64,000 bases of DNA from Serratia marcescens (GTDB taxonomy: Bacteria > Pseudomonadota > Gammaproteobacteria > Enterobacterales > Enterobacteriaceae), in NCBI RefSeq assembly GCF_001902635.1, contig NZ_MJAO01000005.1, positions 1 to 64,000 of the forward strand, given 5' to 3'. Below are positions 47,684 through 62,440 of this stretch, in pieces. A program made the translations under genes and the position numbers. How positions within the stretch are numbered: the stretch's first letter is position 1; each line of letters starts with the position of its first letter. The notes beneath the pieces are model-generated. The model saw only the letters and a list, made by a program, of their open reading frames with translations, was not told the DNA's origin and ran no database searches.

Positions 47684-48991
47684 ATGCCTCACGACAATAA
47701 TCGCCGGCTGAACCGGCAAGACTACAAAACGCTGACGTTGGCCGCGTTGGGCGGCGCGCTGGAGTTTTACGACTTCATCATCTTCGTGTTCTTCGCCGCT
47801 GTGGTCGGCGATCTGTTCTTCCCGGCGGACATGCCGGAGTGGCTGCGGCTGGTGCAAACCTTCGGCATCTTCGCCGCCGGCTATCTGGCCCGCCCGCTGG
47901 GCGGCATCGTGATGGCGCACTTCGGCGATCTGGTCGGCCGCAAAAAGATGTTTACCCTCAGTATCTTGTTGATGGCGTTGCCGACGCTGGCGATGGGCCT
48001 GCTGCCGACCTACGCCAGCATTGGCATCGCCGCGCCGCTGTTGCTGCTGCTGATGCGCGTGCTACAGGGGGCGGCGATCGGCGGTGAGGTGCCGGGCGCC
48101 TGGGTCTTCGTTGCCGAACATGTGCCGCGCCGGCGCATCGGATTCGCCTGCGGCACGCTGACCGCCGGGCTGACGGTGGGTATCCTGTTGGGCTCTGTGG
48201 TGGCGACGGTGATCAACACCACGCTCAGCCCACAGAGCATCGCCGGCGGCGGTTGGCGCATTCCTTTCCTGCTGGGCGGCATGTTCGGCCTGGTGGCGAT
48301 GTACCTGCGCCGCTGGCTGCAGGAAACACCGATCTTCATCGAGATGCAGGCACGTAAAGCGCTGGCAGAGGAACTGCCGCTGAAGTCGGTAGTGTTCAAT
48401 CACAAGCGGGAAGTGGCGGTGTCGATGCTGCTGACCTGGCTGCTCTCCGCCGGCATCGTGGTGGTGATCCTGATGACCCCGACCTATCTGCAAAAGCAGT
48501 TCGGCATCGCGCCGGCATTGACGCTGCAGGCTAACAGTATCGCTACCATCATGCTGATCGCCGGTTGCATCGTCGCCGGTTTGTCGGCCGATCGTTTCGG
48601 CGCCAGCAAAACGCTGGTGGTCGGCAGTGTACTGCTGGCTGGCTGCAGCTGGCTGTTCTATCAGACGGTGGGCGTGCGCCCGGAAATGCTGTTCGCCTGC
48701 TATGCCCTGGTGGGGTTCAGCGTAGGCGTGGTGGGGGCCGTGCCGTACGTGATGGTGCGGGCATTTCCTGCGGAAGTGCGGTTTACCGGCATCTCGTTCT
48801 CATATAACGTCTCGTACGCTATTTTTGGCGGTTTAACCCCTATTTTTGTGACGCTGATCATGAAATTGACTCCGTTAGCGCCCGCTTACTACGTGCTGGC
48901 GCTGTCGCTCATCGGGCTGCTGCTCGGTCTCTACCTGCATCGCGATCTAAACAGTGAAGCCGGGGAGCGGCGAGCCGATTCCTACAGCTAA
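47684..48991 (+). CDS. MFS transporter, metabolite:H+ symporter-like
   Basis: The 435-aa protein has about 12 membrane segments. The loop 2-3 MFS signature is HFGDLVGRKKMFTLSILLMA, and the N-terminus GGALEFYDFIIFVFFAAVVG is typical of the MHS group (ProP, KgtP, ShiA). GLLMRVLQGAAIGGEVPGAW-type residues in TM4-5 also fit. The substrate cannot be deduced. It lies between mog and satP, where E. coli has no such gene. No clear SD was identified before the ATG (GACGGTGCCCT). Confidence 0.88.
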   Translation: MPHDNNRRLNRQDYKTLTLAALGGALEFYDFIIFVFFAAVVGDLFFPADMPEWLRLVQTFGIFAAGYLARPLGGIVMAHFGDLVGRKKMFTLSILLMALPTLAMGLLPTYASIGIAAPLLLLLMRVLQGAAIGGEVPGAWVFVAEHVPRRRIGFACGTLTAGLTVGILLGSVVATVINTTLSPQSIAGGGWRIPFLLGGMFGLVAMYLRRWLQETPIFIEMQARKALAEELPLKSVVFNHKREVAVSMLLTWLLSAGIVVVILMTPTYLQKQFGIAPALTLQANSIATIMLIAGCIVAGLSADRFGASKTLVVGSVLLAGCSWLFYQTVGVRPEMLFACYALVGFSVGVVGAVPYVMVRAFPAEVRFTGISFSYNVSYAIFGGLTPIFVTLIMKLTPLAPAYYVLALSLIGLLLGLYLHRDLNSEAGERRADSYS

Positions 48992-49019
48992 AAAAAAGCC
49001 CTGCACTGCAGGGCTTTTT
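48991..49019. terminator. Bidirectional terminator between MFS gene and satP
   Basis: AGCCCTGC-ACT-GCAGGGCT flanked by A's (left) and T's (right) lies between the converging genes; it overlaps the end of the MFS gene by one base. Confidence 0.92.
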
Positions 49020-49035
49020 CGTCAGGGGAGGGCAA

Positions 49036-49635
49036 TTACGCCGTGATCGGTGAGGCCGCGACGCGGGCCGGAGCCGGCTCGCCAATCGGCAGCACCTTGC
49101 GGCCATATTGCTCGTTGAGCACTTCGGCCATCGCCAGGTAAATGGCGCTGGCGCCGCAGATGATGCCCTCATAGCCGGCGAAGGTCAGCAGCGCGTGGTT
49201 GCCGGTGATGTTGCCGACGGCCAGCAGGGCGAACAGCAGCGTCAGGCTGGCGAACACGAACTGCAGCACGCGGTTGGCGGCCAGGGTGCCGAAGAACATG
49301 AACAGGGTGAAGACGCCCCACAGCGCCAGGTAGATGCCCAGCACGTGCGCCTCGGTGGCTTCCGCCAGGCCCAGACGCGGCAGCAGCAGCAGGCCGACCA
49401 GGCTCAGCCAGAAGCTGCCGTAGGCGGTGAACGCGGTCATGCCGAAGGTGTTGCCCTTCTTGTATTCCAGCAGACCGGCCAGGATCTGGGCCAGGCCACC
49501 GAAGAAAATCCCCATGCTGATGATGGCGGAGTTCAGTGGGAAAAAGCCCGCGTTGTGCAGGTTCAGCAAGACGGTGGTCATCCCGAAGCCCATCAGGCCG
49601 AGAGGGCCGGGATTCGCCAACTTGTTGGTGTGCAT
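49036..49635 (-). CDS. satP: Succinate-acetate/proton symporter SatP
   Basis: SatP (YaaH) takes up acetate and succinate with protons. The 199-aa protein has six membrane segments and matches E. coli SatP (188 aa): LANPGPLGLMGFGMTTVLLN, QILAGLLEYKKGNTFGMTAF, SLALWGVFTLFMFF-like and YLAMAEVLNEQYGRKVLPIG. The family motif NPAPLGL reads NPGPLGL here. The C-terminus is about 11 residues longer. AGAGGACTT precedes the ATG at 49635; the frame continuing far upstream opposite dnaK is a shadow. Confidence 0.95.
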   Translation of the reverse strand: MHTNKLANPGPLGLMGFGMTTVLLNLHNAGFFPLNSAIISMGIFFGGLAQILAGLLEYKKGNTFGMTAFTAYGSFWLSLVGLLLLPRLGLAEATEAHVLGIYLALWGVFTLFMFFGTLAANRVLQFVFASLTLLFALLAVGNITGNHALLTFAGYEGIICGASAIYLAMAEVLNEQYGRKVLPIGEPAPARVAASPITA

Positions 49636-49807
49636 AAGTCCTCTGCGATAACAGAAAATTAACGGAAACAGCGAAGTAAAATAATAAATGGTCTGAATGG
49701 CCAAAAAATCGAAGTTTTCCATCAGAGCGCGCGCATCATAATGATCCCCGCAGCCGGAAACAATGATCTGAATGACGATAAAAAAAGAAATTTTTTTCGC
49801 CTTGCCC

Positions 49808-49835
49808 CTTGATGCCGGATTGGATGGCCCCATCT
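49808..49835 (+). promoter_or_regulatory. Sigma-32 heat-shock promoter of dnaK
   Basis: CTTGATG (49808-49814) and CCCCATCT (49828-49835) with 13 bp between fit the sigma-32 consensus CTTGAAA-N11-16-CCCCATNT. The E. coli dnaKp1 promoter has the same CTTGATG and CCCCAT elements. It lies 125 bp before dnaK. The remainder of the 324-bp satP-dnaK gap is AT-rich and should hold the satP promoter. Confidence 0.92.
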
Positions 49836-49959
49836 TATTTGCAACCGCAGTTGCTAACCGCGGGTCACACTGAGATATCGGGCAGTTGAAAAGCAAAAAA
49901 TCGCCCGCATATAGGTTAGCAACCTGACTGATTATGAATTTTTTAGTGGAGACGTTTAG

Positions 49960-51873
<1,914 letters not shown>

Positions 51874-51979
51874 TCGCCCTTAAGCGGGCACGGGGCGGCC
51901 GCGAGGCCGCTCCCGGAAACCAGCACGGGCGTCGAGGCAACTCTGCGCCCGTGCACGCATGTTAAGGGTAAGCGAAAGA

Positions 51980-53104
51980 ATGGCGAAGAAAGACTATTAC
52001 GAGATTCTCGGCGTCAGCAAGACGGCGGATGAACGTGAGATCAAAAAGGCGTACAAACGCCTGGCGATGAAATACCATCCTGACCGCAACCAGGAAAAGG
52101 ACGCCGAAACCAAGTTTAAAGAAGTTAAAGAAGCTTACGAAGTGCTGACCGACGACCAGAAACGCGCGGCCTACGACCAGTATGGGCACGCGGCCTTTGA
52201 ACAAGGCGGCATGGGCGGCGGCGGCTTTGGCGGCGGCGCAGACTTCAGCGATATCTTTGGCGACGTGTTTGGCGACATCTTCGGCGGGGGCCGCCGTCAG
52301 CGCGCCAGCCGCGGTTCCGATCTGCGCTATAACATGGAGCTGACCCTCGAGGAAGCGGTACGTGGCGTCACCAAAGAGATCCGCATCCCGACGCTGGAAG
52401 AGTGCGACGTCTGCCACGGCAGCGGCGCCAAGCCGGGCAGCTCGCCGGTCACCTGTCCAACCTGTCATGGCCAGGGCCAGGTGCAGATGCGTCAGGGCTT
52501 CTTCACCGTGCAGCAGGCGTGTCCGCACTGCCATGGCCGCGGTCAGATCATCAAAGATCCGTGCAACAAGTGCCACGGCCACGGCCGGGTAGAGAAATCC
52601 AAAACGCTGTCGGTGAAAATTCCGGCCGGCGTGGATACCGGCGACCGCATCCGCCTGGCGGGTGAGGGCGAAGCCGGCGAGCACGGCGCACCGGCGGGTG
52701 ATCTGTACGTTCAGGTGCAGGTGAAGGCGCACCCGATCTTCGAGCGTGAAGGCAACAACCTGTACTGTGAGGTGCCGATCAACTTCGCTATGGCGGCGCT
52801 GGGCGGCGAGATTGAAGTGCCGACGCTGGATGGCCGGGTGAAGCTGAAGGTGCCTTCGGAGACCCAAACCGGCAAGCTGTTCCGCATGCGCGGCAAGGGC
52901 GTGAAATCGGTGCGTGGCGGCAGCCAGGGCGACCTGCTGTGCCGCGTGGTGGTGGAAACCCCGGTCAACCTGAACGACAAGCAGAAGCAGCTGCTGCGTG
53001 AGCTGGAAGAGAGCCTGGGCGGCCCGTCCGGCGACAAGAACAGCCCGCGTTCGAAGAGCTTCTTCGACGGGGTGAAGAAGTTCTTTGACGACCTGACTCG
53101 CTAA
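51980..53104 (+). CDS. dnaJ: Chaperone DnaJ (Hsp40)
   Basis: DnaJ stimulates DnaK ATPase and delivers substrates. The 374-aa protein has the J domain ([23 protein letters not shown] in MKYHPDRNQ), a Gly/Phe-rich linker (about residues 75-105) and four zinc-finger repeats [24 protein letters not shown] and CNKCHGHG, then the C-terminal domains. MAKKDYYEI at 51980 fits the family; the frame open to 51959 is not used. The 106-bp dnaK-dnaJ spacer holds a GC-rich hairpin (GCGGCC/GGCCGC). Confidence 0.99.
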   Translation: MAKKDYYEILGVSKTADEREIKKAYKRLAMKYHPDRNQEKDAETKFKEVKEAYEVLTDDQKRAAYDQYGHAAFEQGGMGGGGFGGGADFSDIFGDVFGDIFGGGRRQRASRGSDLRYNMELTLEEAVRGVTKEIRIPTLEECDVCHGSGAKPGSSPVTCPTCHGQGQVQMRQGFFTVQQACPHCHGRGQIIKDPCNKCHGHGRVEKSKTLSVKIPAGVDTGDRIRLAGEGEAGEHGAPAGDLYVQVQVKAHPIFEREGNNLYCEVPINFAMAALGGEIEVPTLDGRVKLKVPSETQTGKLFRMRGKGVKSVRGGSQGDLLCRVVVETPVNLNDKQKQLLRELEESLGGPSGDKNSPRSKSFFDGVKKFFDDLTR

Positions 53105-53131
53105 CGTGCTGTTTCTTTTGGTTTAGATATG

Positions 53132-53162
53132 AACCCCGGGCTTCTGTCCCGGGGTTTTTATT
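53132..53162 (+). terminator. Terminator after dnaKJ
   Basis: AACCCCGGG-CTTCTGT-CCCGGGGTT followed by TTTA-TTT is a strong intrinsic terminator 28 bp after dnaJ. Confidence 0.92.
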
Positions 53163-53339
53163 TGCGCGCCACCCGTTAATTCCATAAAAATAGTGTGACT
53201 TATTTGTGCTTTTGATCGGTTTTTCCGAGTTATTTAGCATTTATAAACTTATTTTTTCGAAGTAAAACGGCATCTATACTCACTTCATGACTGTGGTTCG
53301 CAGGGCGCTACGCCCTGCACAGATTTGGAGAGACGTATT

Positions 53340-54506
53340 GTGACCAACATCATTCGTCAATTTTTACGTCAGGAAGCCGCGGGCGGCATCATTCTGATCG
53401 CGGCGGCGATCGTCGCCCTGATCATGGCCAACACCCCGGCGCAGGGGATCTATCAGGCATTTCTTAACCTGCCGGTGATGGTGAAAATCGCTTCGCTGGA
53501 GATCGCCAAGCCGCTGCTGCTGTGGATCAATGACGGCCTGATGGCCATCTTCTTCCTGGTGGTGGGGCTGGAGGTCAAGCGCGAGCTGATGCAAGGATCG
53601 CTGTCCGGGCGCGACAAGGCGGTGTTTCCGGCGATTGCCGCGCTGGGCGGCATGCTGGCGCCGGCGCTGATCTACCTGCTGTTCAACGGCGCGGATGACG
53701 TCACCCGTCAGGGCTGGGCGATCCCGGCCGCCACCGACATCGCTTTCGCGCTGGGCGTGATGGCGCTGCTGGGCAACCGCGTGCCGACCAGCCTGAAAGT
53801 GTTCCTGCTGGCGTTGGCGATCATCGATGACCTGGGCGTGATTATCATTATCGCGCTGTTCTACACCCATGAAGTGTCGATGGTGGCGCTGGGCGTGGCG
53901 GCGGCGGCGATCGCGTTGCTGGCGGTGATGAACTGGCGCGGTGTGGGCAAGACTTCGCTGTACATGATGGTCGGCCTGGTGCTGTGGGTGGCGATCCTCA
54001 AGTCCGGGGTGCACGCGACGCTGGCCGGGGTGATCGTCGGCTTTATGATCCCGCTGAACGTCAAGAAGGGGCCATCGCCGTCGGAGACGCTGGAGCACGA
54101 GCTGCATCCGTGGGTGGCGTTTATGATCCTGCCACTGTTCGCTTTCGCCAACGCCGGGGTCTCTTTGCAGGGCGTGTCGCTGGAAGGGCTGACGTCGCTG
54201 CTGCCGCTGGGGATTGCAGCCGGCCTGTTTATCGGCAAGCCGCTGGGGATTTTCCTCTTCAGCCTGGTGGCGGTGAAAATGGGCATCGCCCGCTTGCCTG
54301 AGGGCATCGGTTTTAAACAGGTGTTTGCCGTTTCAGTGCTCTGTGGTATTGGTTTCACCATGTCGATCTTCATCGCTTCGTTGGCGTTCGGCGATGCAGA
54401 TGCGGCGCTCAGCACTTATTCCCGCCTGGGGATCCTGTTGGGCTCCACCGCCGCTGCGGTGGCGGGGTACGGATTGCTGCGTCTGGCGTTGCCGCGCGTG
54501 CGTTAA
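53340..54506 (+). CDS. nhaA: Na+/H+ antiporter NhaA
   Basis: NhaA exports Na+ or Li+ in exchange for protons and is needed at high pH and salt. The 388-aa, 12-TM protein equals E. coli NhaA in length. The ion-site aspartates are in [14 protein letters not shown] (Asp163-Asp164 equivalent) and [17 protein letters not shown] (Asp133 equivalent). The start is GTG at 53340 with GGAGA 9 nt upstream; the frame from TTG 53325 would include this SD. A hairpin (GCAGGGCG-CTA-CGCCCTGC) lies 20 bp before. Confidence 0.97.
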   Translation: MTNIIRQFLRQEAAGGIILIAAAIVALIMANTPAQGIYQAFLNLPVMVKIASLEIAKPLLLWINDGLMAIFFLVVGLEVKRELMQGSLSGRDKAVFPAIAALGGMLAPALIYLLFNGADDVTRQGWAIPAATDIAFALGVMALLGNRVPTSLKVFLLALAIIDDLGVIIIIALFYTHEVSMVALGVAAAAIALLAVMNWRGVGKTSLYMMVGLVLWVAILKSGVHATLAGVIVGFMIPLNVKKGPSPSETLEHELHPWVAFMILPLFAFANAGVSLQGVSLEGLTSLLPLGIAAGLFIGKPLGIFLFSLVAVKMGIARLPEGIGFKQVFAVSVLCGIGFTMSIFIASLAFGDADAALSTYSRLGILLGSTAAAVAGYGLLRLALPRVR

Positions 54507-54698
54507 TCCTGAGTGCGCCCGGCTGGGGCGCACAATAAAATGGCTGGTCGGAGCTGTGCGGTATAAAATATGTGCAGCTCCGGCCGTTTTTAGTTGGGAC
54601 TAATGGGGTTATACGTTGTCTGAAGCAGGGAAAGGAAGTTTGTCGCTCGTCACGGCACACCGTTTGCCGCTGCGAAACGTTGTTAAGGAGAGCCGCTC

Positions 54699-55598
54699 GT
54701 GAGGATGTCGCATATCAACTTTAATCACCTTTACTATTTCTGGCAGGTCTGCAAGGCCGGTTCCGTGGTCGGTGCCGCCGAAGCGCTGTTTCTGACGCCG
54801 CAGACCATCACCGGCCAGATCAAGGCGCTGGAAGAGCGGTTGGACGGCAAGCTGTTCAAGCGTCAGGGGCGTGGGTTGGTGCCTTCGGAGCTGGGGCAGT
54901 TGGTTTTCCGCTATGCCGACAAGATGTTTATGCTCAGCCAGGAAATGCTGGATATCGTCAACTACCGCAAGGAGTCCAACCTGCTGTTCGACGTCGGCGT
55001 GGCGGATGCGCTGTCGAAGCGGCTGGTCAGCCAGGTATTGGAAACGGCGGTGGTGGTGGACAATGAACAGATTCACCTGCGCTGTTTTGAATCGACGCAC
55101 GAGATGCTGTTGGAGCAGCTCAGCCAGCACAAGCTGGATATGATCCTGTCGGATTGCCCGGTGGACTCCAGCCAGCAGGAAGGGCTGTTCTCGCTGAAGC
55201 TGGGCGAGTGCGGCATCAGCTTCTTCTGCCGCCAGCCGGCGCCGGAGCTGCCGTTTCCGGCCTGTCTGGAACAGCGTAAGCTGCTGATCCCCGGCCGCCG
55301 CTCGATGCTGGGGCGCAAACTGCTCAACTGGTTCAATACGCAGGGCATTCAGGTGGAGATTCTGGGCGAGTTCGACGATGCGGCGCTGATGAAGGCCTTC
55401 GGCATGTACCACAATGCGATCTTCGTGGCGCCGACGCTGTATGCGCAGGATACCTACAACGATGACAACGTGGTGGAGATCGGGCGTATCGACAGCGTGC
55501 AGGAGGAGTATTACATCATCTTCGCCGAGCGCATGATCCAGCACCCGGCGGTGCAGCGCGTGTGCAACAAAGACTTCTCGGCGCTGTTTTCCTGCTAG
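54699..55598 (+). CDS. nhaR: LysR-family activator NhaR
   Basis: NhaR activates nhaA in response to Na+ and in E. coli also pgaABCD. The 299-aa LysR protein matches E. coli Nha[94 protein letters not shown]. The GTG at 54699 is chosen because AAGGAG is about 9 nt upstream and E. coli NhaR also has two residues before MSHIN. The ATG 54705 is an alternative. Confidence 0.97.
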   Translation: MRMSHINFNHLYYFWQVCKAGSVVGAAEALFLTPQTITGQIKALEERLDGKLFKRQGRGLVPSELGQLVFRYADKMFMLSQEMLDIVNYRKESNLLFDVGVADALSKRLVSQVLETAVVVDNEQIHLRCFESTHEMLLEQLSQHKLDMILSDCPVDSSQQEGLFSLKLGECGISFFCRQPAPELPFPACLEQRKLLIPGRRSMLGRKLLNWFNTQGIQVEILGEFDDAALMKAFGMYHNAIFVAPTLYAQDTYNDDNVVEIGRIDSVQEEYYIIFAERMIQHPAVQRVCNKDFSALFSC

Positions 55599-55620
55599 CG
55601 GTTCACTGAACGCAGGGCAT

Positions 55621-55648
55621 AAAAAAACCGGCCTGAGCCGGTTCTTTT
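55621..55648. terminator. Bidirectional terminator between nhaR and rpsT
   Basis: AACCGGC-CTGA-GCCGGTT with A's on the left and CTTTTA on the right. On the minus strand seven T's follow, giving a strong terminator for rpsT. Confidence 0.92.
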
Positions 55649-55669
55649 ATCAAGCAGATAACGAAATGC

Positions 55670-55933
55670 TTATTGCATTGCGTTGATGCGTGCAGTCAGG
55701 TTTGACTTATGACGCGCTGCTTTGTTTTTGTGGATCAGGCCTTTAGCTGCCTGACGGTCCACCAGTGGCTGCATTACCAGGAATGCAGTTTGTGCTGCTT
55801 CTTTGTCGCCAGCTGCGATAGCTGCGTCTACCTTCTTGATGAAGGTACGCACCATTGAGCGACGGCTAGCGTTATGCTTGCGGCGTTTCTCAGACTGTAC
55901 GGCGCGTTTCTTAGCTGATTTGATATTAGCCAA
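55670..55933 (-). CDS. rpsT: 30S ribosomal protein bS20
   Basis: bS20 binds 16S rRNA in the body of the 30S subunit. The 87-aa basic protein starts (Met)[20 protein letters not shown] and ends [18 protein letters not shown]. It is the same length as E. coli S20. The start codon is TTG (55933-55931) with GGGAGTTGGACC before it, as in E. coli, where the UUG start is part of S20 autoregulation. Confidence 0.99.
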   Translation of the reverse strand: MANIKSAKKRAVQSEKRRKHNASRRSMVRTFIKKVDAAIAAGDKEAAQTAFLVMQPLVDRQAAKGLIHKNKAARHKSNLTARINAMQ

Positions 55934-55981
55934 GGTCCAACTCCCAAATATATTCTATTGAGGACAATTCAAAGGCCGAGG

Positions 55982-56010
55982 AATATGCCCTTTTAGCCTT
56001 CGTTTGTCAA
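55982..56010 (-). promoter_or_regulatory. rpsT promoter
   Basis: On the minus strand TTGACA (56010-56005) and CATATT (55987-55982) are 17 bp apart, about 50 bp before rpsT. The surrounding sequence matches the E. coli rpsT proximal promoter as remembered. Confidence 0.85.
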
Positions 56011-56323
56011 TGGATTTGTGCAAATAAGCGCCGTTTGTACAGGCGGCACTCGCTACGTTGTGATGGCGCAGGATTTTACCAGCTTCGCTCTTGGGAATAC
56101 AGTGTTTCGCGAGAAAATTCGCCAATGAATTGCCGCGGCGGATGCAAGCCGTTGGTCGCGGTCGAGAAACGGCTCGGCGGCGCCGGATAAACTGCGGCGA
56201 AGCCGTTTCACGCGCAGATTATCTCCGGTATGGTATGTCTATTACATAAAGGCACCAATCGCGGGTTAACCTTACCGGCTGTACAAGGTATAATCCGCCG
56301 ATTTCCACTGTTTTGAGCCAGCT
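56011..56323. other. Region between rpsT and ribF promoters
   Basis: About 310 bp hold the upstream rpsT promoter area and a likely ribF promoter (TTAACC at 56266-56271, TATAAT at 56289-56294, 17-bp spacer). No gene was seen. Confidence 0.5.
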
Positions 56324-57262
56324 ATGGAGCTAATTCGCGGCATTCACAATATCCGGGCGCGCCACCATGGTTGCGTGCTCACTATCGGCAACTTTGACGG
56401 CGTGCATCGCGGCCATCAGGCGTTGCTGGAGCAGTTGAAGCAGCAAGGGCAACGCCTCGGGCTACCGGTGATGGTCATGATCTTTGAGCCGCAGCCGCTG
56501 GAGATGTTCGCCGCAGACAAGGCGCCGGCCCGGCTGACGCGCCTGCGCGACAAGGCCAGATACCTGGCGCAGGCGGGCGTTGATTACCTGCTGTGCGTCA
56601 AGTTCGATCCGCGTTTCGCCGCCAACACCGCACAGGCGTTCGTCGCCGAGCTGCTGGTGGAAAAACTCGGCGTTAAATTCCTGATGGTGGGGGATGATTT
56701 TCGTTTTGGCGCCGGGCGTCAGGGCGATTTCCCGCTATTGCAGCAGGCCGGAAAAGAGTACGGCTTCGAGGTGGTCAGCACCCCGACCTTCCGTGAAGGC
56801 GATCGGCGCATCAGCAGCACCGCGATCCGCACCGCGCTGAGCGAGGACGATCTGCCGCTGGCGGAGACCCTGTTGGGCCACCCTTACAGCATCTCCGGGC
56901 GCGTGGTGCACGGCGACGAGCTAGGGCGCACCATCGGCTTCCCGACCGCTAACCTGCCGCTCAAGCGCCTGGTGGCGCCGGTGAAAGGGGTGTATGCGGT
57001 GGAAGTTTACGGCCTGGGGCCGCAGCCGCTGCCGGGCGTGGCCAATATCGGTACGCGCCCGACCGTCGCCGGCGTGCGCCAGCAGCTGGAAGTGCATCTG
57101 CTGGATGTCACAATGGATCTTTACGGGCGCCATATTGAGGTGGTGCTCCGCGCAAAATTGCGCAATGAACAACGGTTTGCTTCGCTCGATGCCCTGAAGC
57201 AGCAAATCGCCAATGATGTGGTGACGGCCCGGAAGTTCTTCGGGTTAAAAACACTGGTTTAA
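56324..57262 (+). CDS. ribF: Bifunctional riboflavin kinase / FMN adenylyltransferase
   Basis: RibF makes FMN from riboflavin and FAD from FMN. The 312-aa protein has the N-terminal adenylyltransferase (VLTIGNFDGVHRGHQALLEQ, with KFLMVGDDFRFGAGRQGDF and RISSTAIRTAL) and the C-terminal riboflavin kinase domain (ISGRVVHGDELGRTIGFPTA, GVANIGTRPTV). E. coli RibF is 313 aa. It begins the ribF-ileS-lspA-fkpB-ispH group, with an ERIC-like element before ileS. Confidence 0.98.
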   Translation: MELIRGIHNIRARHHGCVLTIGNFDGVHRGHQALLEQLKQQGQRLGLPVMVMIFEPQPLEMFAADKAPARLTRLRDKARYLAQAGVDYLLCVKFDPRFAANTAQAFVAELLVEKLGVKFLMVGDDFRFGAGRQGDFPLLQQAGKEYGFEVVSTPTFREGDRRISSTAIRTALSEDDLPLAETLLGHPYSISGRVVHGDELGRTIGFPTANLPLKRLVAPVKGVYAVEVYGLGPQPLPGVANIGTRPTVAGVRQQLEVHLLDVTMDLYGRHIEVVLRAKLRNEQRFASLDALKQQIANDVVTARKFFGLKTLV

Positions 57263-57265
57263 TCG

Positions 57266-57392
57266 TTTACCCTAAACAATTCGAGTTGCATCGCGGCGGC
57301 AACCGCGCGAACCCCGATGAGCTTGCACAGGCAAGTGATTCGGGTAAGAAAGGGCGGCCGACAAAGATGCAGCTTGAAGTGTGATGGGTAAA
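57266..57392. repeat. Diverged ERIC-like element between ribF and ileS
   Basis: A 127-bp imperfect palindrome runs from TTTACCC to GGGTAAA. Its core CCCCGATGAGCTTGCACA then GGCAAGTGATTCGGG has the ERIC layout (CCCCAGGAGCTTAC...GTAAGTGACTGGGG) with several changes. It starts 4 bp after the ribF stop and ends 26 bp before ileS. Confidence 0.75.
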
Positions 57393-57418
57393 TAGCCGAA
57401 AACGGAAACGAGAATCTC

Positions 57419-60235
<2,817 letters not shown>

Positions 60236-60248
60236 GAACTCGCGCCTG

Positions 60249-60758
60249 ATGAGTAAATCAATTTGTTCGACCGGCCTGCGTTGGCTGTGGGTTGTGGTGG
60301 CGGTGCTGGCGCTGGATTTCGGCAGCAAGCAGTGGATCCTCGCTAACTTTGCGCTGGGCCAGTCCCAGCCGTTGATCCCGTCGTTCAACCTGTTTTACGC
60401 GCGCAACTACGGCGCTGCGTTCAGCTTCCTGGCCGATCATGGCGGCTGGCAGCGCTGGTTCTTCGCCGGCATCGCCATCGCCATCGTCGCGGTGCTGCTG
60501 GTGATGATGTACCGCAGCACTGCGCAGCAGAAGCTGAACAACATCGCCTACGCCTTCATTATCGGCGGGGCGCTGGGCAACCTGTTCGATCGCCTGTGGC
60601 ACGGTTTCGTGGTCGATTTCATCGACTTCTATGTCGGTGACTGGCACTACCCGACCTTCAATCTGGCGGACAGCTTTATCTGCGTGGGCGCGGCGATGAT
60701 CGTGCTGGAAGGTTTCCTGTCGCCGGCGAACAAAGGCGCAAAGAGTAAAGGTGAGTAA
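60249..60758 (+). CDS. lspA: Prolipoprotein signal peptidase (SPase II)
   Basis: LspA cleaves the signal peptide of lipid-modified prolipoproteins in the inner membrane. The 169-aa protein has four membrane segments and the aspartic protease motifs [32 protein letters not shown] (catalytic Asp) and [13 protein letters not shown] (second catalytic Asp). The ATG at 60249 gives the family start [14 protein letters not shown]. The frame upstream into ileS is not used. Confidence 0.98.
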   Translation: MSKSICSTGLRWLWVVVAVLALDFGSKQWILANFALGQSQPLIPSFNLFYARNYGAAFSFLADHGGWQRWFFAGIAIAIVAVLLVMMYRSTAQQKLNNIAYAFIIGGALGNLFDRLWHGFVVDFIDFYVGDWHYPTFNLADSFICVGAAMIVLEGFLSPANKGAKSKGE

Positions 60759-60759
60759 T

Positions 60760-61230
60760 ATGACGGCTCAGGTTATCAGTGACAGCGCGGTGCTGGTTCA
60801 CTTTACGCTGAAACTGGAAGACGGTTCGACCGCCGAATCCACCCGCAGCAGCGGCAAACCGGCGCTGTTCCGTTTGGGGGACGGCAGCCTGTCGGCGCCG
60901 CTGGAAGAGCAGTTGCTCGGCCTGCGCGCGGGCGACAAGCACGCCTTTACCCTGCAGCCGGAAGCGGCGTTTGGCGCGGAGAATCCGGATCTGGTTCAGT
61001 TCTTCTCGCGCCGCGACTTCGCGGAGACCGGCGTGCCGGACGTGGGCACCATCATGCTGTTTACCGCTATCGACGGCAGCGAAATGCCGGGCGTGGTGCG
61101 TGCGGTGGCGGAAGATTCGATCACCGTCGATTTCAACCATCCGCTGGCGGGCCATCCGGTGACCTTCGATATCGAAGTGCTGGAGATCGATCCGCAGCAG
61201 GAGGAGACGCATGCAAATATTGCTGGCTAA
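60760..61230 (+). CDS. fkpB: FKBP-type peptidyl-prolyl isomerase FkpB (SlpA)
   Basis: FkpB is a cytoplasmic prolyl isomerase of the SlyD-like FKBP group. The 156-aa protein has [40 protein letters not shown] and the inserted flap followed by [20 protein letters not shown]. The ATG at 60760 has AAGGTGA about 6 nt upstream, one base after the lspA stop; GTG 60751 is the alternative. The last 20 nt overlap ispH. Confidence 0.96.
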   Translation: MTAQVISDSAVLVHFTLKLEDGSTAESTRSSGKPALFRLGDGSLSAPLEEQLLGLRAGDKHAFTLQPEAAFGAENPDLVQFFSRRDFAETGVPDVGTIMLFTAIDGSEMPGVVRAVAEDSITVDFNHPLAGHPVTFDIEVLEIDPQQEETHANIAG

Positions 61231-62164
61231 CCCGCGCGGCTTCTGCGCCGGGGTTGATCGTGCGATCAGCATCGTTGAACGCGCGCTGGAGCTGTATGGC
61301 GCGCCGATCTACGTGCGGCATGAAGTGGTGCACAACCGCTACGTGGTCGACAGCCTGCGCGAGCGCGGCGCGGTGTTTATCGAAGAGATCGCCGAAGTGC
61401 CGGACGGTTCGATCCTGATCTTCTCTGCGCACGGCGTTTCTCAGGCGGTGCGCGCCGAAGCCAAGGCGCGCGATCTGACCATGCTGTTCGATGCCACCTG
61501 CCCGCTGGTGACCAAAGTGCATATGGAAGTGGCGCGCGCCAGCCGCCGCGGCACCGAAGCGATTCTGATCGGCCACGCCGGGCATCCGGAGGTGGAAGGT
61601 ACCATGGGCCAGTACAGCAACCCGCAGGGCGGCATGTACCTGGTCGAGTCGCCGGAAGACGTGTGGAAGTTGCAGGTGAAGAACGAAAACAACCTGTGCT
61701 TCATGACGCAGACCACGCTGTCGGTGGATGACACCTCGGACGTGATCGACGCGCTGCGTCAGCGTTTCCCGAGCATCATCGGCCCGCGCAAGGATGACAT
61801 CTGCTATGCCACCACCAACCGCCAGGAAGCGGTGCGCAACCTGGCCGGCGATGCGGACGTGGTGCTGGTGGTGGGGTCGAAGAACTCCTCCAACTCCAAC
61901 CGTCTGGCGGAACTGGCGCAGCGCGTCGGCAAACCGGCCTATCTGATCGACTCGGCGGCGGATATTCAGGAAAGCTGGTTGAGCGAAGCGCGCAACATCG
62001 GCGTCACCGCCGGCGCCTCGGCGCCGGACGTGCTGGTGCAGGAGGTGATCTCGCGCCTGAAAGCGCTGGGCGGCGTGGACGTGCATGAAATCAGCGGGCG
62101 TGAAGAGAACATCGTGTTCGAAGTGCCGAAAGAGCTGCGTGTGGACGTTCGTCAGATAGACTGA
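61211..62164 (+). CDS. ispH: 4-hydroxy-3-methylbut-2-enyl diphosphate reductase IspH
   Basis: IspH is the last enzyme of the MEP isoprenoid pathway, giving IPP and DMAPP, and uses a 4Fe-4S cluster. The 317-aa protein has the three cluster cysteines in [13 protein letters not shown] (Cys12), [11 protein letters not shown] (about 96) and the third in the [14 protein letters not shown] region (about 197). SSNSNRL for substrate binding is also present. It is followed by a strong terminator. Confidence 0.98.
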   Translation: MQILLANPRGFCAGVDRAISIVERALELYGAPIYVRHEVVHNRYVVDSLRERGAVFIEEIAEVPDGSILIFSAHGVSQAVRAEAKARDLTMLFDATCPLVTKVHMEVARASRRGTEAILIGHAGHPEVEGTMGQYSNPQGGMYLVESPEDVWKLQVKNENNLCFMTQTTLSVDDTSDVIDALRQRFPSIIGPRKDDICYATTNRQEAVRNLAGDADVVLVVGSKNSSNSNRLAELAQRVGKPAYLIDSAADIQESWLSEARNIGVTAGASAPDVLVQEVISRLKALGGVDVHEISGREENIVFEVPKELRVDVRQID

Positions 62165-62182
62165 CATGCGCTGGCGAATAAC

Positions 62183-62214
62183 AACGGGGAGCTCAGGCTT
62201 CCCGTTTTTTTTGG
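62183..62214 (+). terminator. Terminator after ispH
   Basis: AACGGGGAGC-TCAG-GCTTCCCGTT (one G-T pair) followed by T's is an intrinsic terminator 19 bp after the ispH stop. The next 225 bp are AT-rich with no gene recognised, and rihC and dapB, which follow in E. coli, are not here. Confidence 0.93.
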
Positions 62215-62440
62215 GATGCGTGCGGTGTTAAAAATAAAATCCTGCGAATATTCAAATTTTCTGCTAACTAAAGTCAAATTTATTCTGAGCATTTGAAATA
62301 ACGGCGATGCAATTAATTATATGACTGACAATAAAGTCATTAATCGCGATATCATTAGCGTGCAATCTAAATAAGGCCTGGTGTCGGTGCAGTGATTACA
62401 ATAATTACAATAGGTGGTGTTGCAGATGTTTCTTATTTTA

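Noticed and set aside
53299-53319. Hairpin GCAGGGCG-CTA-CGCCCTGC before nhaA as a riboswitch
   Set aside because: A simple stem without a conserved aptamer core; there is no basis for a ligand-binding claim.
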